NCBI GenBank assembly: GCA_023433855.1
Contig: JAEYTV010000512.1
Span: 1-7,983 of the forward strand
Reading direction: 5' to 3'
Length of the DNA: 7,983 bases
From: Pseudomonadota bacterium
Lineage (GTDB): Bacteria > Pseudomonadota > Alphaproteobacteria > Rhizobiales > Rhizobiaceae
The notes under the pieces were generated by a model. That model was not told where the DNA came from, searched no databases, and worked only from the letters and a program-made list of their open reading frames with translations. The position numbers and the translations under genes are program-made. Shown piece by piece: positions 1 to 5,730 of this stretch. The number at the start of each line of letters is the position of its first letter. The stretch's first letter is position 1.

Positions 1-317
1 GGCTCGCCCTTGAACATGGGCATGCGCACGATCACTCCGGAAAGCTCGGTGATGGCATCCGGGCGGCTTTCGCTGGTGATGAAGCCTTCCACAAGGCTGT
101 CTTTCGGCCAGTCGAGCCACTCCACGGCCTTTTCGTTCAGGCGGGCTCCCACCGGCAGGTTTTCGGCGGAAACGAGAACCCTGACCGTCGGCTCCTTCTG
201 GATGATGGTCTCCACCATTGCCGCGCCCTTCTGACCGGCAAGACGCACCGCGAGCAGGCCGGCGAGACCTGCCGCGACCACGGCAACGGCAAGAATGATG
301 ATACGGGTGGGCTTCAT
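1..317 (-). CDS. cpaB: Flp pilus assembly protein CpaB, N-terminal part (runs off the window)
   Basis: CpaB (RcpC family) is a periplasmic/inner-membrane protein of the Flp (Tad) pilus machine, thought to work with the CpaC secretin channel. The window holds its first 105 codons; the rest lies beyond position 1. Residues 5-24 form one hydrophobic segment (IIILAVAVVAAGLAGLLAV), an uncleaved anchor or signal. From about residue 44 comes the start of a SAF domain (TVRVLVSAENLPVGARL, then WLDWPKDSL), typical of this family. I chose the ATG at 317 because AAGG (328-325) lies 7 bases before it. An in-frame ATG at 323 would leave only one base of spacing. cpaB lies 113 bp downstream of cpaA on the same strand, as in many rhizobial pilus loci. 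A hairpin covers its ribosome binding site. The family call is strong; the distal part is unseen. Confidence 0.92.
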   Translation of the reverse strand, partial: MKPTRIIILAVAVVAAGLAGLLAVRLAGQKGAAMVETIIQKEPTVRVLVSAENLPVGARLNEKAVEWLDWPKDSLVEGFITSESRPDAITELSGVIVRMPMFKGE

Positions 318-324
318 GGCCATA

Positions 325-352
325 CCTTGAGGAACTGTATTTCCTGTCAAGG
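325..352 (-). promoter_or_regulatory. Hairpin covering the cpaB ribosome binding site
   Basis: In the cpaB leader RNA, CCUUGA (352-347), a CA bulge, and GGAA (344-341) can pair with UUCC (334-331) and UCAAGG (330-325). This gives 10 base pairs with a 2-base bulge and a 6-base loop, AUACAG. The 3' arm contains the AAGG that best explains translation from the ATG at 317, so the structure would hide the ribosome binding site. The pairing is seen directly. A role in translational control, or as a protein operator in DNA, is inference. Confidence 0.4.
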
Positions 353-374
353 ATGGCGCGTATTGGTGTAATTA

Positions 375-405
375 TGGTTAATGAGGGACTTACGGCTTTG
401 GTTAA
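375..405 (-). repeat. Two direct copies of TTAACCA between cpaA and cpaB
   Basis: On the minus strand TTAACCA occurs at 405-399 and 381-375, with starts 24 bp apart. The second copy extends to TTAACCAT, which matches a CtrA half-site described in Caulobacter. The 318-430 gap is otherwise free of coding signal and contains no clear -35/-10 pair. Whether these are binding sites for a regulator of cpaB is inference, and the motif is short enough to arise by chance in an AT-rich spacer. Confidence 0.25.
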
Positions 406-430
406 GAAAGTCTATCTTGACTTTGTGGGC

Positions 431-949
431 CTACTGCAAAGCTCTCGTGGCCAGTAAATAGATGGGACTCTGGCCAAACGTCAGGAGACCGGCGATCGCG
501 ATCGCGACCCCATAGGGGATCTTCTTCGCAGTTGACAGTGATGGCGGAAGAGGAATGCCCATTGCCGTCACCGTGCCGGCCTGCGACCGTAGCAGAAGAA
601 CGACGAGCGTCACCGCCCCGCCGACATAGCCGGTCGTGACCAGGAAGACCAGGAGCGAGTGGTCGAAGCCGTACCAGACGGCAATCGCTGTCAGCAGCTT
701 TGCATCGCCGCCGCCCATGACGTTGAGTGCAAACAGGCCGAAGCAGACAGCGAATACGGCAAGACCTGCAACCAGGCTCATGCCGATATCGGCCCATGCA
801 AGGCCCACGGTGGGCGCAGCGACAAGGAAGGAGGCCAGGAGAACCGCGCACAGCGGGTTCGGGATGGTCATGGTCCGCAGATCACTGATGGCGGCAATCA
901 CGAGACAAAGCGCGGGAACCGCACATATCGCAGCTGATATCGCAGACAT
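431..949 (-). CDS. cpaA: Prepilin peptidase CpaA (A24/type IV leader peptidase family)
   Basis: This inner-membrane aspartic protease cuts the leader from Flp prepilin (PilA) and the TadE/TadF-like pseudopilins before pilus assembly. The 172-residue protein is strongly hydrophobic, with about five to six membrane segments. It carries both catalytic aspartates of the family: D23 in SDLRTMTIPN and D82 in the GGGDAK motif. It lacks the N-terminal methylase/zinc domain of the large PilD enzymes, as expected for the short CpaA/TadV type. The ATG at 949 gives the N-terminus typical of CpaA, although the upstream ribosome binding site is weak (GGGCGG-like). It lies 78 bp downstream of pilA on the same strand, separated by a strong hairpin, so it is probably expressed from the pilA transcript at a lower level. 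Its substrates are encoded on both sides of the divergent region. Confidence 0.95.
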   Translation of the reverse strand: MSAISAAICAVPALCLVIAAISDLRTMTIPNPLCAVLLASFLVAAPTVGLAWADIGMSLVAGLAVFAVCFGLFALNVMGGGDAKLLTAIAVWYGFDHSLLVFLVTTGYVGGAVTLVVLLLRSQAGTVTAMGIPLPPSLSTAKKIPYGVAIAIAGLLTFGQSPIYLLATRALQ

Positions 950-988
950 TTCGGCACCGCCCGAACGTTTCCTGGACAGGGCATATCG

Positions 989-1014
989 GGGCCGCTCAGG
1001 CGAATGAGCGGCCC
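989..1014 (-). terminator. Perfect 10-bp hairpin after pilA (attenuator or mRNA stabiliser)
   Basis: GGGCCGCTCA (989-998) and TGAGCGGCCC (1005-1014) form a perfect 10-bp GC-rich inverted repeat with a 6-base loop. It starts 13 bases after the pilA stop codon. On the minus strand no run of U follows, so it is not a canonical intrinsic terminator. By position it may protect the 3' end of pilA mRNA, or partly stop transcription so that pilin is made in excess of CpaA and CpaB. The structure is seen; the function is inferred. Confidence 0.6.
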
Positions 1015-1027
1015 AAACAATCAGTAT

Positions 1028-1225
1028 TTACTGGCAGTTGCCACCGGCGCCGCTGACGCAGCCTTCAACCTTGTCGCCGAGCGCGGCGAACGTATTGTCC
1101 AAAGCGCTGCCGAGAGTGCTGGCGCCAGCGATCAGAGCAACGGAGATCAGGGCTGCAATCAGGCCATATTCGATGGCCGTCGCGCCCGATTCATCCTTCT
1201 TGAAGCGAGAAAAAATCTTGAACAT
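1028..1225 (-). CDS. pilA: Flp-type major pilin precursor PilA
   Basis: This is the structural subunit of the Flp (Tad, type IVb) pilus, used for surface attachment. The 65-residue product has a short positively charged leader (FKIFSRFKKDESG, residues 2-14). A G14|A15 processing site follows, then the mature start ATAIEYGLIAALISVALI, with the conserved Glu at mature position 5 and Tyr at 6 of the Flp motif. The hydrophobic helix spans about residues 20-37. The start is secure: AGGAGAG lies 5-6 bases before the ATG at 1225. The C-terminal tail has two cysteines, C56 and C64, which could form a small disulfide loop. The gene is first on its strand, with cpaA and cpaB downstream and a long regulatory region upstream. 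A 10-bp hairpin follows the stop. Confidence 0.97.
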   Translation of the reverse strand: MFKIFSRFKKDESGATAIEYGLIAALISVALIAGASTLGSALDNTFAALGDKVEGCVSGAGGNCQ

Positions 1226-1247
1226 TGAACTCTCCTAACCCACGATT

Positions 1248-1287
1248 GTTGTTCAGCACTTCCCGACAACTGTTTCCCGTTGTTCGG
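1248..1287. repeat. Three GTTGT(T)C elements in the pilA leader region
   Basis: GTTGTTC occurs at 1248-1254 and 1279-1285, 31 bp apart, or about three helical turns. GACAAC, the complement of GTTGTC, lies midway at 1265-1270. The last two also form an imperfect inverted repeat: CCGACAAC at 1263-1270 against GTTGTTCGG at 1279-1287. The set sits 23-62 bases before the pilA start and overlaps the expected promoter or 5' leader. It may be an operator or an RNA structure; no regulator can be named from sequence alone. Confidence 0.3.
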
Positions 1288-1336
1288 ATGGAGGCAATTT
1301 ATCGGGCGAGGATTTCCGGCCACTTAAGAAACACGG

Positions 1337-1351
1337 TTACCGCGATGTTAA
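1337..1351 (+). promoter_or_regulatory. CtrA-like box upstream of pilA
   Basis: TTAC, seven bases (CGCGATG), then TTAAC (the C being 1352) matches the CtrA consensus TTAA-N7-TTAAC with one mismatch. It lies about 112 bp upstream of the pilA start. CtrA activates pilA in Caulobacter crescentus, and CtrA is conserved in Rhizobiaceae, so such a site is plausible here. It overlaps the inverted repeat CGGTTA/TAACCG (1334-1339, 1349-1354), which might instead be the operator of another regulator. Confidence 0.35.
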
Positions 1352-1552
1352 CCGGCATCCGGAACATGAAGTGGTAAACAACGCTGCAACAAATATTCAA
1401 GTATTTAACAAAGCGGCGATATACATCATCCAATATAGAATAAGCTCTCGGCCTGTCATCACAAGCATTTGGGCAGATCTCAACGGGAAGCCCCTGATCG
1501 CCCGCAAAAACAAAGAACCGGACAAGCCCGTAGATGCCGGAATGAACACCAC

Positions 1553-1567
1553 TTAACCGTTCATTCA
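1553..1567 (+). promoter_or_regulatory. CtrA-like box upstream of the secretin-N gene
   Basis: TTAA, seven bases (CCGTTCA), then TTCA matches the CtrA consensus TTAA-N7-TTAA with one mismatch. It lies about 50 bp before the ATG at 1619, near where a promoter for the plus-strand tadE set would be expected. Binding is inferred; a single degenerate box has a real chance of being random. Confidence 0.28.
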
Positions 1568-1618
1568 CCAATCCCGGCCATTCTCGCTGGACGACAACCC
1601 GCGTTCAAAGGCCGCTTC

Positions 1619-2038
1619 ATGCTGTTCCGCCCTGTACTGGTTCGACTTGCCGCGCTTTGCGGATTGGTCCTTGCCGTTGCGGCGCAAGCGGCCGCTCAGG
1701 AAGAGCGCGATCCCGATCTTCTGCGGGTGTTCATGAACCATGCCCGCGTGCTGCGGCTCGACCGGCCTGTCAGCAAGGTCATCGTCGGCAATGCCACCGT
1801 CGCCGACGCTACAGTCGCGGATCCCACGACCATCGTGCTGACCGGACGCAGTTTCGGCACGACCAATCTCGTTCTGCTCGACGCAGACGGCAACGCCATC
1901 GCCGACGAGCGGATCCTGGTATCCATCGACGAGGGGAATACCGTGCGCGTCTTCCGCCAGACGGAGCGTTCCATCCTCTCGTGTACGCCGAACTGCGAGC
2001 AGCACGCCGAATTCAAGAACGACGGCACGTCGCCCTGA
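1619..2038 (+). CDS. Short secreted pilus-assembly protein with secretin/CpaC N-terminal domain only
   Basis: The 139-residue product begins with a signal peptide (hydrophobic residues 5-22, likely cleaved near AQAAA|QEE at 26/27). The mature part matches the pilus formation protein N-terminal region found at the start of CpaC/RcpA secretins: LLRVFMNHARVLRLDRPVSKV, then VIVGNATVADATV and GTTNLVLLD, a ring-forming periplasmic domain fold. There is no secretin channel domain, so it is not CpaC itself. The tail has a Cys-x3-Cys pair (C122, C126). It probably acts in the periplasm with the Flp pilus machine, perhaps docking at the secretin or its peptidoglycan-side ring. The ATG at 1619 was chosen over the longer frame from 1469 because it gives a proper signal peptide and follows AAAGG by 7-8 bases. 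It is the first of three genes, with two TadE-like genes downstream. Confidence 0.85.
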   Translation: MLFRPVLVRLAALCGLVLAVAAQAAAQEERDPDLLRVFMNHARVLRLDRPVSKVIVGNATVADATVADPTTIVLTGRSFGTTNLVLLDADGNAIADERILVSIDEGNTVRVFRQTERSILSCTPNCEQHAEFKNDGTSP

Positions 2039-2086
2039 TTGGCACAGGTCGTTAGAATCATCACGGCCGGCGCAACAGAATCTCAA

Positions 2087-2123
2087 CAATCCCTTCGTAC
2101 GATCCAGTTCCGGGAAGGGGTTG
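2087..2123 (+). promoter_or_regulatory. 10-bp hairpin just ahead of the first tadE-like gene
   Basis: CAATCCCTTC (2087-2096) can pair with GAAGGGGTTG (2114-2123) in RNA, giving 10 pairs with one G-U and a 17-base loop. The 3' arm holds the purine-rich GAAGGGG that would be the best Shine-Dalgarno sequence, and ends 10 bases before the ATG at 2134. No U run follows, so this is not an intrinsic terminator. It may limit translation of the pseudopilin; that role is inferred. Confidence 0.35.
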
Positions 2124-2133
2124 GACGAACAGC

Positions 2134-2736
2134 ATGTGCCGAACTCACGAAAATAGAGGTCAGGATTCGCCTGGGGGAGCTCCCCGTGGACGGGCATGGC
2201 GACGTATAATTCGTTCACGCGAAGGCGCGGCGGCAATAGAGTTTGCGCTTCTTGCGATTCCGTATTTCATGATCGTCTTCGCGATACTGGAAACATTCAT
2301 CGCCTATACTGGCGAACAGCTTGTCGGAAACGCCGTCAATACCATGGCGCGCAAGATCAGGACCGGCAGCATTACCGCCGCCATGGACAGAACGGAGTTT
2401 CGGGCTGCCTTCTGCGATGAAGTCTCCATCCTGATCAAGTGCAGCCAGGCTGAGATCGAGAACCCCGACAAACTCTGGCTCGATGTCCGCAGCTTTCCGA
2501 AGTTCGCCGACATTCCCAAGGCCGTGCCGATCGGACCGGATGGCGACCTCGACACCTCCTCCTTCGCCTACGCGCCCGGGGCCCAACAGACCATCAATAT
2601 GGTCAGGGCTTACTACAAGTGGAGCATCATTACCGACCTCTTGCGCCCGTTCATCAGCAATGTCCGCCCTTCCAAAGGATCGGACTATTTCCTGATCGTC
2701 GAGACCTCCACCGTGCGGAATGAGGACTATCCGTGA
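2134..2736 (+). CDS. TadE/TadG-family pseudopilin (minor pilin-like), first copy
   Basis: TadE-type proteins are pseudopilins needed for Flp pilus biogenesis; the prepilin peptidase processes them at a leader like that of PilA. Residues 27-55 carry the motif RSREG|AAAIEFALLAIPYFMIVFAI, with Gly31 before the likely cut, Glu36 at mature position 5 and a single membrane helix (about 37-57). A periplasmic domain of about 140 residues follows. It contains C94 and C103, in the spacing usual for this group (AFCDEVSILIKC). At 200 residues it is of ordinary length. The start follows GGA by 8 bases, and a hairpin sits just upstream. The stop overlaps the start of the next gene, so the two proteins are probably made together. 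CpaA, encoded at 431-949, is the likely processing enzyme. A specific tadE or tadF assignment cannot be made. Confidence 0.88.
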   Translation: MCRTHENRGQDSPGGAPRGRAWRRIIRSREGAAAIEFALLAIPYFMIVFAILETFIAYTGEQLVGNAVNTMARKIRTGSITAAMDRTEFRAAFCDEVSILIKCSQAEIENPDKLWLDVRSFPKFADIPKAVPIGPDGDLDTSSFAYAPGAQQTINMVRAYYKWSIITDLLRPFISNVRPSKGSDYFLIVETSTVRNEDYP

Positions 2737-3326
2737 TGGCCAGCCTTCGTGAGCGACGCACCTTGTCAGGAATGGCGGCCCGCTTCAGGCGGTTCGTAGC
2801 CGATCGCCGTGGCGTGGGCGCGGTCGAATTTGCGCTTCTGGCACCGCTCCTGCTCAGCCTTTACATAACGTCCTTCGAGATCACGATAGGCTTCAGCATA
2901 TCCAAGCGCGTGACGCACAGCGCCGGTACAATCGCCGATCTGGTCGCGCGGGAAACGAGCGACTTCAAAAAGACCTTCCTTCAGACCATGCCGGACGTGG
3001 CCGACAGTCTCTTCGTCCCCTACAAGGTCAACGATCCCGTCATCAGAGTTTCTGGCGTAACGGTCGATGCAGGCGGCAACCCGAAAATCCTCTGGTCATG
3101 GGACAACAGCGACGCCGCACCCTACGCGCCCGGGTCGCCCGTCAATATTCCGCCCGATCTCAGCATCCCAGGTTCATTCCTGATCCGCGCCGAAGTCGCG
3201 GTGAAGCACGAATTGCTGATGTTCATGCCCGGGATCGTGCCCACAGACATGCGGCGGATCACCATCCACCGCGAATATTTCTACAGCGCGCGCAAGGGCA
3301 AGGACCTCATCTGCACCGACTGCTGA
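2736..3326 (+). CDS. TadE/TadG-family pseudopilin, second copy
   Basis: This 196-residue protein has the same plan as its neighbour: a basic N-terminus, the motif DRRG|VGAVEFALLAPLLLSLYI with Gly26 at the likely CpaA cut and Glu31 at mature position 5, one membrane helix, then a periplasmic domain. It ends in a Cys-x2-Cys (CTDC). The start is either the ATG at 2736, which shares one base with the upstream TGA, or the GTG at 2733 three bases earlier. TGAGGA (2721-2726) is well placed for both. The tight overlap implies translational coupling. It shares the TadE-like core with the preceding protein but is otherwise clearly diverged, so the pair probably forms a heteromeric pseudopilin set and not a recent duplication. 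The 107-bp gap to deoB holds no clear terminator. Confidence 0.87.
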   Translation: MASLRERRTLSGMAARFRRFVADRRGVGAVEFALLAPLLLSLYITSFEITIGFSISKRVTHSAGTIADLVARETSDFKKTFLQTMPDVADSLFVPYKVNDPVIRVSGVTVDAGGNPKILWSWDNSDAAPYAPGSPVNIPPDLSIPGSFLIRAEVAVKHELLMFMPGIVPTDMRRITIHREYFYSARKGKDLICTDC

Positions 3327-3433
3327 GGGTGAAACGACCATTTTCTTTGCCAAGCCATCACCGTGACTATATGAGTGGCGGTTCACATAGGCAGAGAAAT
3401 GCTGCCGAGACCGCGCTTCTTACCAGGTGAAAG
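3327..3433 (+). promoter_or_regulatory. deoB leader with a weak promoter candidate and nested hairpin
   Basis: This 107-bp gap separates the pilus genes from the nucleoside genes. A weak promoter may be TTGCCA (3347-3352) with CTATAT (3367-3372), but the spacer is only 14 bp. Further on, GCGGT (3378-3382) can pair with ACCGC (3410-3414) and, inside it, GGCAG (3390-3394) with CTGCC (3402-3406), giving a small structured leader. No U-run terminator for the tadE genes is seen. The ribosome binding site of deoB is AGGTGA (3425-3430). Confidence 0.25.
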
Positions 3434-4654
3434 ATGGCACGCGCCTTCCTTTTCGTTCTCGACTCCTTCGGGGTCGGTGGTGCTCCGGATGCATCGGATT
3501 ATGGCGATCTCGGTTCGAATACCCTTGGCCATATCGCGGAATTTTGCGCCGCCGGCGCTGGCGACAGGGCCGGCCTGCGGCAAGGTCCACTCCGACTGCC
3601 CAACATGTCGGCGCTTGGATTGCTCGAGATCGCCAAGCTCGCCAGCGGCGACCATCCGGCCGGAATGCCGATGCCGGAGCGCATATTCGGCCTGCATGGC
3701 GCAGCCAGCGAAACATCGCGCGGCAAAGATACGCCCTCAGGGCACTGGGAGATCGCCGGCACCCCGGTGATGTTCGACTGGGGCTATTTTCCGAAAGAGG
3801 GGGACGCCTTCTCCGCCGAACTGATCGAGACCATCTGCCGGGAGGCAGCCATTCCCGGCATCCTCGGCAACTGCCACGCGTCGGGGACCGAGATCATCGC
3901 CCGGCTGGGAGAGGAACATATCCGCAGCGGCAAACCGATCTGCTACACATCAAGCGACTCCGTCTTCCAGATCGCCGCCCACGAGGTACATTTCGGCCTC
4001 GACCGGCTGATCGATCTCTGCGAGACCGTGCGCGGGATCCTCAATCCCCTGAATATCGGGCGAGTGATCGCCAGACCGTTCGTCGGGGAAACCGCAGCCA
4101 CGTTTCAGCGGACGGGAAACCGCCGCGACTTCTCCGTGCCTCCGCCGGAACCCACCCTGCTCGACCGGCTGATTCGAGGCGGACGCTCGGTCCATGCAGT
4201 CGGCAAGATCGGCGACATCTTTGCTCATCAGGGCGTCTCCCGCGTCATCAAGGCGGACGGCAATCCAAAGCTGATGGAGGCAACCCTCTCGGCGATGGAG
4301 GAAGCGACGGTCGGCGATCTGGTCTTCACCAATTTCGTCGATTTCGACATGCTCTACGGCCATCGACGCGATGTCGCGGGCTATGCGGCGGCACTGGAAT
4401 CCTTCGATCTCGCAATCCCTGACATCCATCGGCGGCTGAAAACAGGCGACCTGGTGATCCTGACCGCGGATCACGGTTGCGATCCGACATGGCGGGGGAC
4501 AGATCACACCCGAGAACGGGTGCCGATCATGGCGTTCGGTCCGGGGATACGATCACGCTCGATCGGCATCAGGTCGAGCTACGCCGACATTGCGGAAACA
4601 ATCGCGGCTCATCTGTCGATCCCGCCCGGGCCCTACGGACGGAGCTTCCTGTGA
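3434..4654 (+). CDS. deoB: Phosphopentomutase
   Basis: DeoB interconverts ribose-1-phosphate or deoxyribose-1-phosphate and the 5-phosphates in the cytosol, linking nucleoside phosphorolysis to central metabolism. The 406-residue protein belongs to the alkaline phosphatase superfamily. It shows all expected metal and catalytic residues: D10 in VLDSFGVGG, the phosphorylated T100 in [10 protein letters not shown]305 and H310 in DFDMLYGH, D346 and H347 in TADHGCDPT, and H358 in GTDHTRE. The spacing of the C-terminal ligands matches the Bacillus enzyme. The cap domain lies between about residues 105 and 220. The ATG at 3434 follows AGGTGA closely. The last base pairs overlap the GTG start of add, so the two are co-translated. 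It supplies deoxyribose-5-phosphate to DeoC, encoded at the right end of the window. Confidence 0.97.
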   Translation: MARAFLFVLDSFGVGGAPDASDYGDLGSNTLGHIAEFCAAGAGDRAGLRQGPLRLPNMSALGLLEIAKLASGDHPAGMPMPERIFGLHGAASETSRGKDTPSGHWEIAGTPVMFDWGYFPKEGDAFSAELIETICREAAIPGILGNCHASGTEIIARLGEEHIRSGKPICYTSSDSVFQIAAHEVHFGLDRLIDLCETVRGILNPLNIGRVIARPFVGETAATFQRTGNRRDFSVPPPEPTLLDRLIRGGRSVHAVGKIGDIFAHQGVSRVIKADGNPKLMEATLSAMEEATVGDLVFTNFVDFDMLYGHRRDVAGYAAALESFDLAIPDIHRRLKTGDLVILTADHGCDPTWRGTDHTRERVPIMAFGPGIRSRSIGIRSSYADIAETIAAHLSIPPGPYGRSFL

Positions 4655-5631
4655 CAGCACATCTGCGGAAGGCCGAGATCCATTGCCATATCGAGGGTGC
4701 TGCACCGCCCGCTCTCGCAGCAGCGCAGGCCAGGAAATATGGCGTCGACACGCGCGGCTTTCTGCGGGGCGGGACCTATCTGTGGACCGATTTCTCCGAG
4801 TTCCTGGTGTGCTACGACAGTGTCGCCGCCCTGTTCAGGACCGCGGAAGACTATGCACTGCTGACAGAGACCTATCTCCTAGGCCTTGCGCAAGCAAACA
4901 CGATCTACAGCGAGATCATCGTGTCGCCCGACCACGGGGACAGGATCGGGCTCGGCGCTGACGCCTATCTTGCGGGCATCTCCGATGGAATTCATTCGGC
5001 GCGGGAAAAGACCGGCATCGAGGCACGCATCATCGTTACAGGTGAGCGGCATTTCGGGCCGGAGCGGGTGATTGGAGCAGCACGGTACGCGGCGCGCGCA
5101 AGAAACCCTCTGGTCACCGGTTTCAACCTCGCCGGAGAGGAGCGTATGGGCCGGGTCGGGGATTATGCCCGCGCTTTCGACATCGCTCGTGACGCAGGTC
5201 TGGGCCTCACGATCCATGCCGGCGAAGTCTGCGGAGCGTTCAGCGTGGCGGATGCGGTCGACCTTGTGAAGCCTTCCCGGATCGGTCATGGCGTGCGCGC
5301 GATCGAGGACCCGGTACTCGTCGAACGGCTGGCATCATCCGGCACGGTGCTGGAGGTCTGTCCAGGCTCCAACGTTGCGCTGAAGATCTTCCCGGATTTC
5401 GACCGGCATCCGCTGAGGCAGCTTTCGGCCGCCGGCGTGCGCGTCTGCCTAAATTCGGACGACCCCCCATTCTTCCACACGTCGCTGGAAAGGGAATACG
5501 AGATCGCCTCGAAGGAAATGGGTTTTTCGGATTCGGAACTCGACGGGATGACGCGGACGGCCATCGAAGCCGCCTTTATCGACGAGGCAACCCGCTCCAG
5601 ACTGTTGGCGCGTCTTGCCGAAGGGTCCTGA
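4651..5631 (+). CDS. add: Adenosine deaminase
   Basis: This enzyme hydrolyses adenosine and deoxyadenosine to (deoxy)inosine plus ammonia, feeding purine salvage. The 326-residue protein has the metal-dependent hydrolase barrel with every key residue: H11 and H13 in HCHIEG, H189 and the catalytic E192 in HAGE, H213 in IGHGV, and D270/D271 in [14 protein letters not shown] (157-164) occupies the substrate-loop position usually written GFDLAGDE. The start is the GTG at 4651, which overlaps the deoB stop (GTGA) and follows GGAG by 6 bases. A longer frame back to 4477 is only the shadow of deoB. Adenine deaminases of the same fold exist, but the deo context favours a nucleoside substrate. It lies between deoB and upp in one apparent operon. 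Confidence 0.93.
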   Translation: MTAHLRKAEIHCHIEGAAPPALAAAQARKYGVDTRGFLRGGTYLWTDFSEFLVCYDSVAALFRTAEDYALLTETYLLGLAQANTIYSEIIVSPDHGDRIGLGADAYLAGISDGIHSAREKTGIEARIIVTGERHFGPERVIGAARYAARARNPLVTGFNLAGEERMGRVGDYARAFDIARDAGLGLTIHAGEVCGAFSVADAVDLVKPSRIGHGVRAIEDPVLVERLASSGTVLEVCPGSNVALKIFPDFDRHPLRQLSAAGVRVCLNSDDPPFFHTSLEREYEIASKEMGFSDSELDGMTRTAIEAAFIDEATRSRLLARLAEGS

Positions 5632-5652
5632 CCCTCGCGCATGGGGATGAAA

Positions 5653-5695
5653 CGGCGAAAAGCCGCGGACGACTTGCGAAAACGCCGGTTTTTGC
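5653..5695 (+). other. Two small hairpins between add and upp
   Basis: In this 99-bp gap CGGC (5653-5656) pairs with GCCG (5662-5665). GCGAAAAC (5676-5683) pairs with GUUUUUGC (5688-5695) around a GCCG loop, giving eight pairs with one G-U. The second hairpin carries its U run inside the 3' arm and not after it, so it is a poor terminator. It may be a processing or partial-termination point between add and upp. No convincing promoter for upp was found. Confidence 0.3.
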
Positions 5696-5730
5696 TCAAA
5701 GAAGAGACTGCTAACGACAAGGGAAAGCTC

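Larger units (their letters stand above)
1226..1618. promoter_or_regulatory. Divergent control region between pilA and the secretin-N/tadE genes
   Basis: These 393 bp lie between two gene sets that are transcribed away from each other, so they must hold promoters for both. The stretch is more AT-rich than its surroundings, especially 1320-1445. I see repeated GTTGTTC elements close to pilA, an inverted repeat CGGTTA/TAACCG at 1334-1354, and two CtrA-like boxes. A possible plus-strand promoter is TTCAAG (1396-1401) and TATACA (1420-1425) with an 18-bp spacer, but the match is weak. On the minus strand CTATAT (1438-1433) resembles a rhizobial -10, without a well-placed -35. Small open frames here (minus 1299-1571, plus 1371-1556) show no recognisable protein and are judged chance. 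Confidence 0.6.

Noticed and set aside
324..349. TTGACA (349-344) as the -35 of a cpaB promoter
   Set aside because: With a 17-bp spacer the -10 position reads AGGTAT and would overlap the translation start. The hairpin explains the sequence better.
402..851. Minus-strand frame of 149 residues overlapping cpaA
   Set aside because: It is rich in Arg, Cys and His as expected for an off-frame reading of a GC-rich gene; cpaA in the other frame has catalytic motifs.
1371..1556. A 61-residue plus-strand open frame in the divergent region
   Set aside because: Short, no recognisable motif, and situated where promoter elements are expected.
1299..1571. A 90-residue minus-strand open frame in the divergent region
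   Set aside because: No recognisable domain, composition unlike neighbouring proteins, overlaps the likely promoters, and no ribosome binding site stood out.
1469..1618. Upstream extension of the secretin-N gene to an ATG at 1469
   Set aside because: The added 50 residues look like translated intergenic DNA and would bury the clear signal peptide that begins at 1619, where a ribosome binding site is present.
4477..4650. Longer adenosine deaminase starting inside deoB
   Set aside because: The extra 58 residues are an off-frame reading of the conserved deoB C-terminus. The GTG at 4651 has its own GGAG and gives the family N-terminus.
5641..5730. Earlier ATG for upp at 5641
   Set aside because: It adds 30 basic, unconserved residues and covers the add-upp hairpins. 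The ATG at 5731 has a good ribosome binding site and the standard length.
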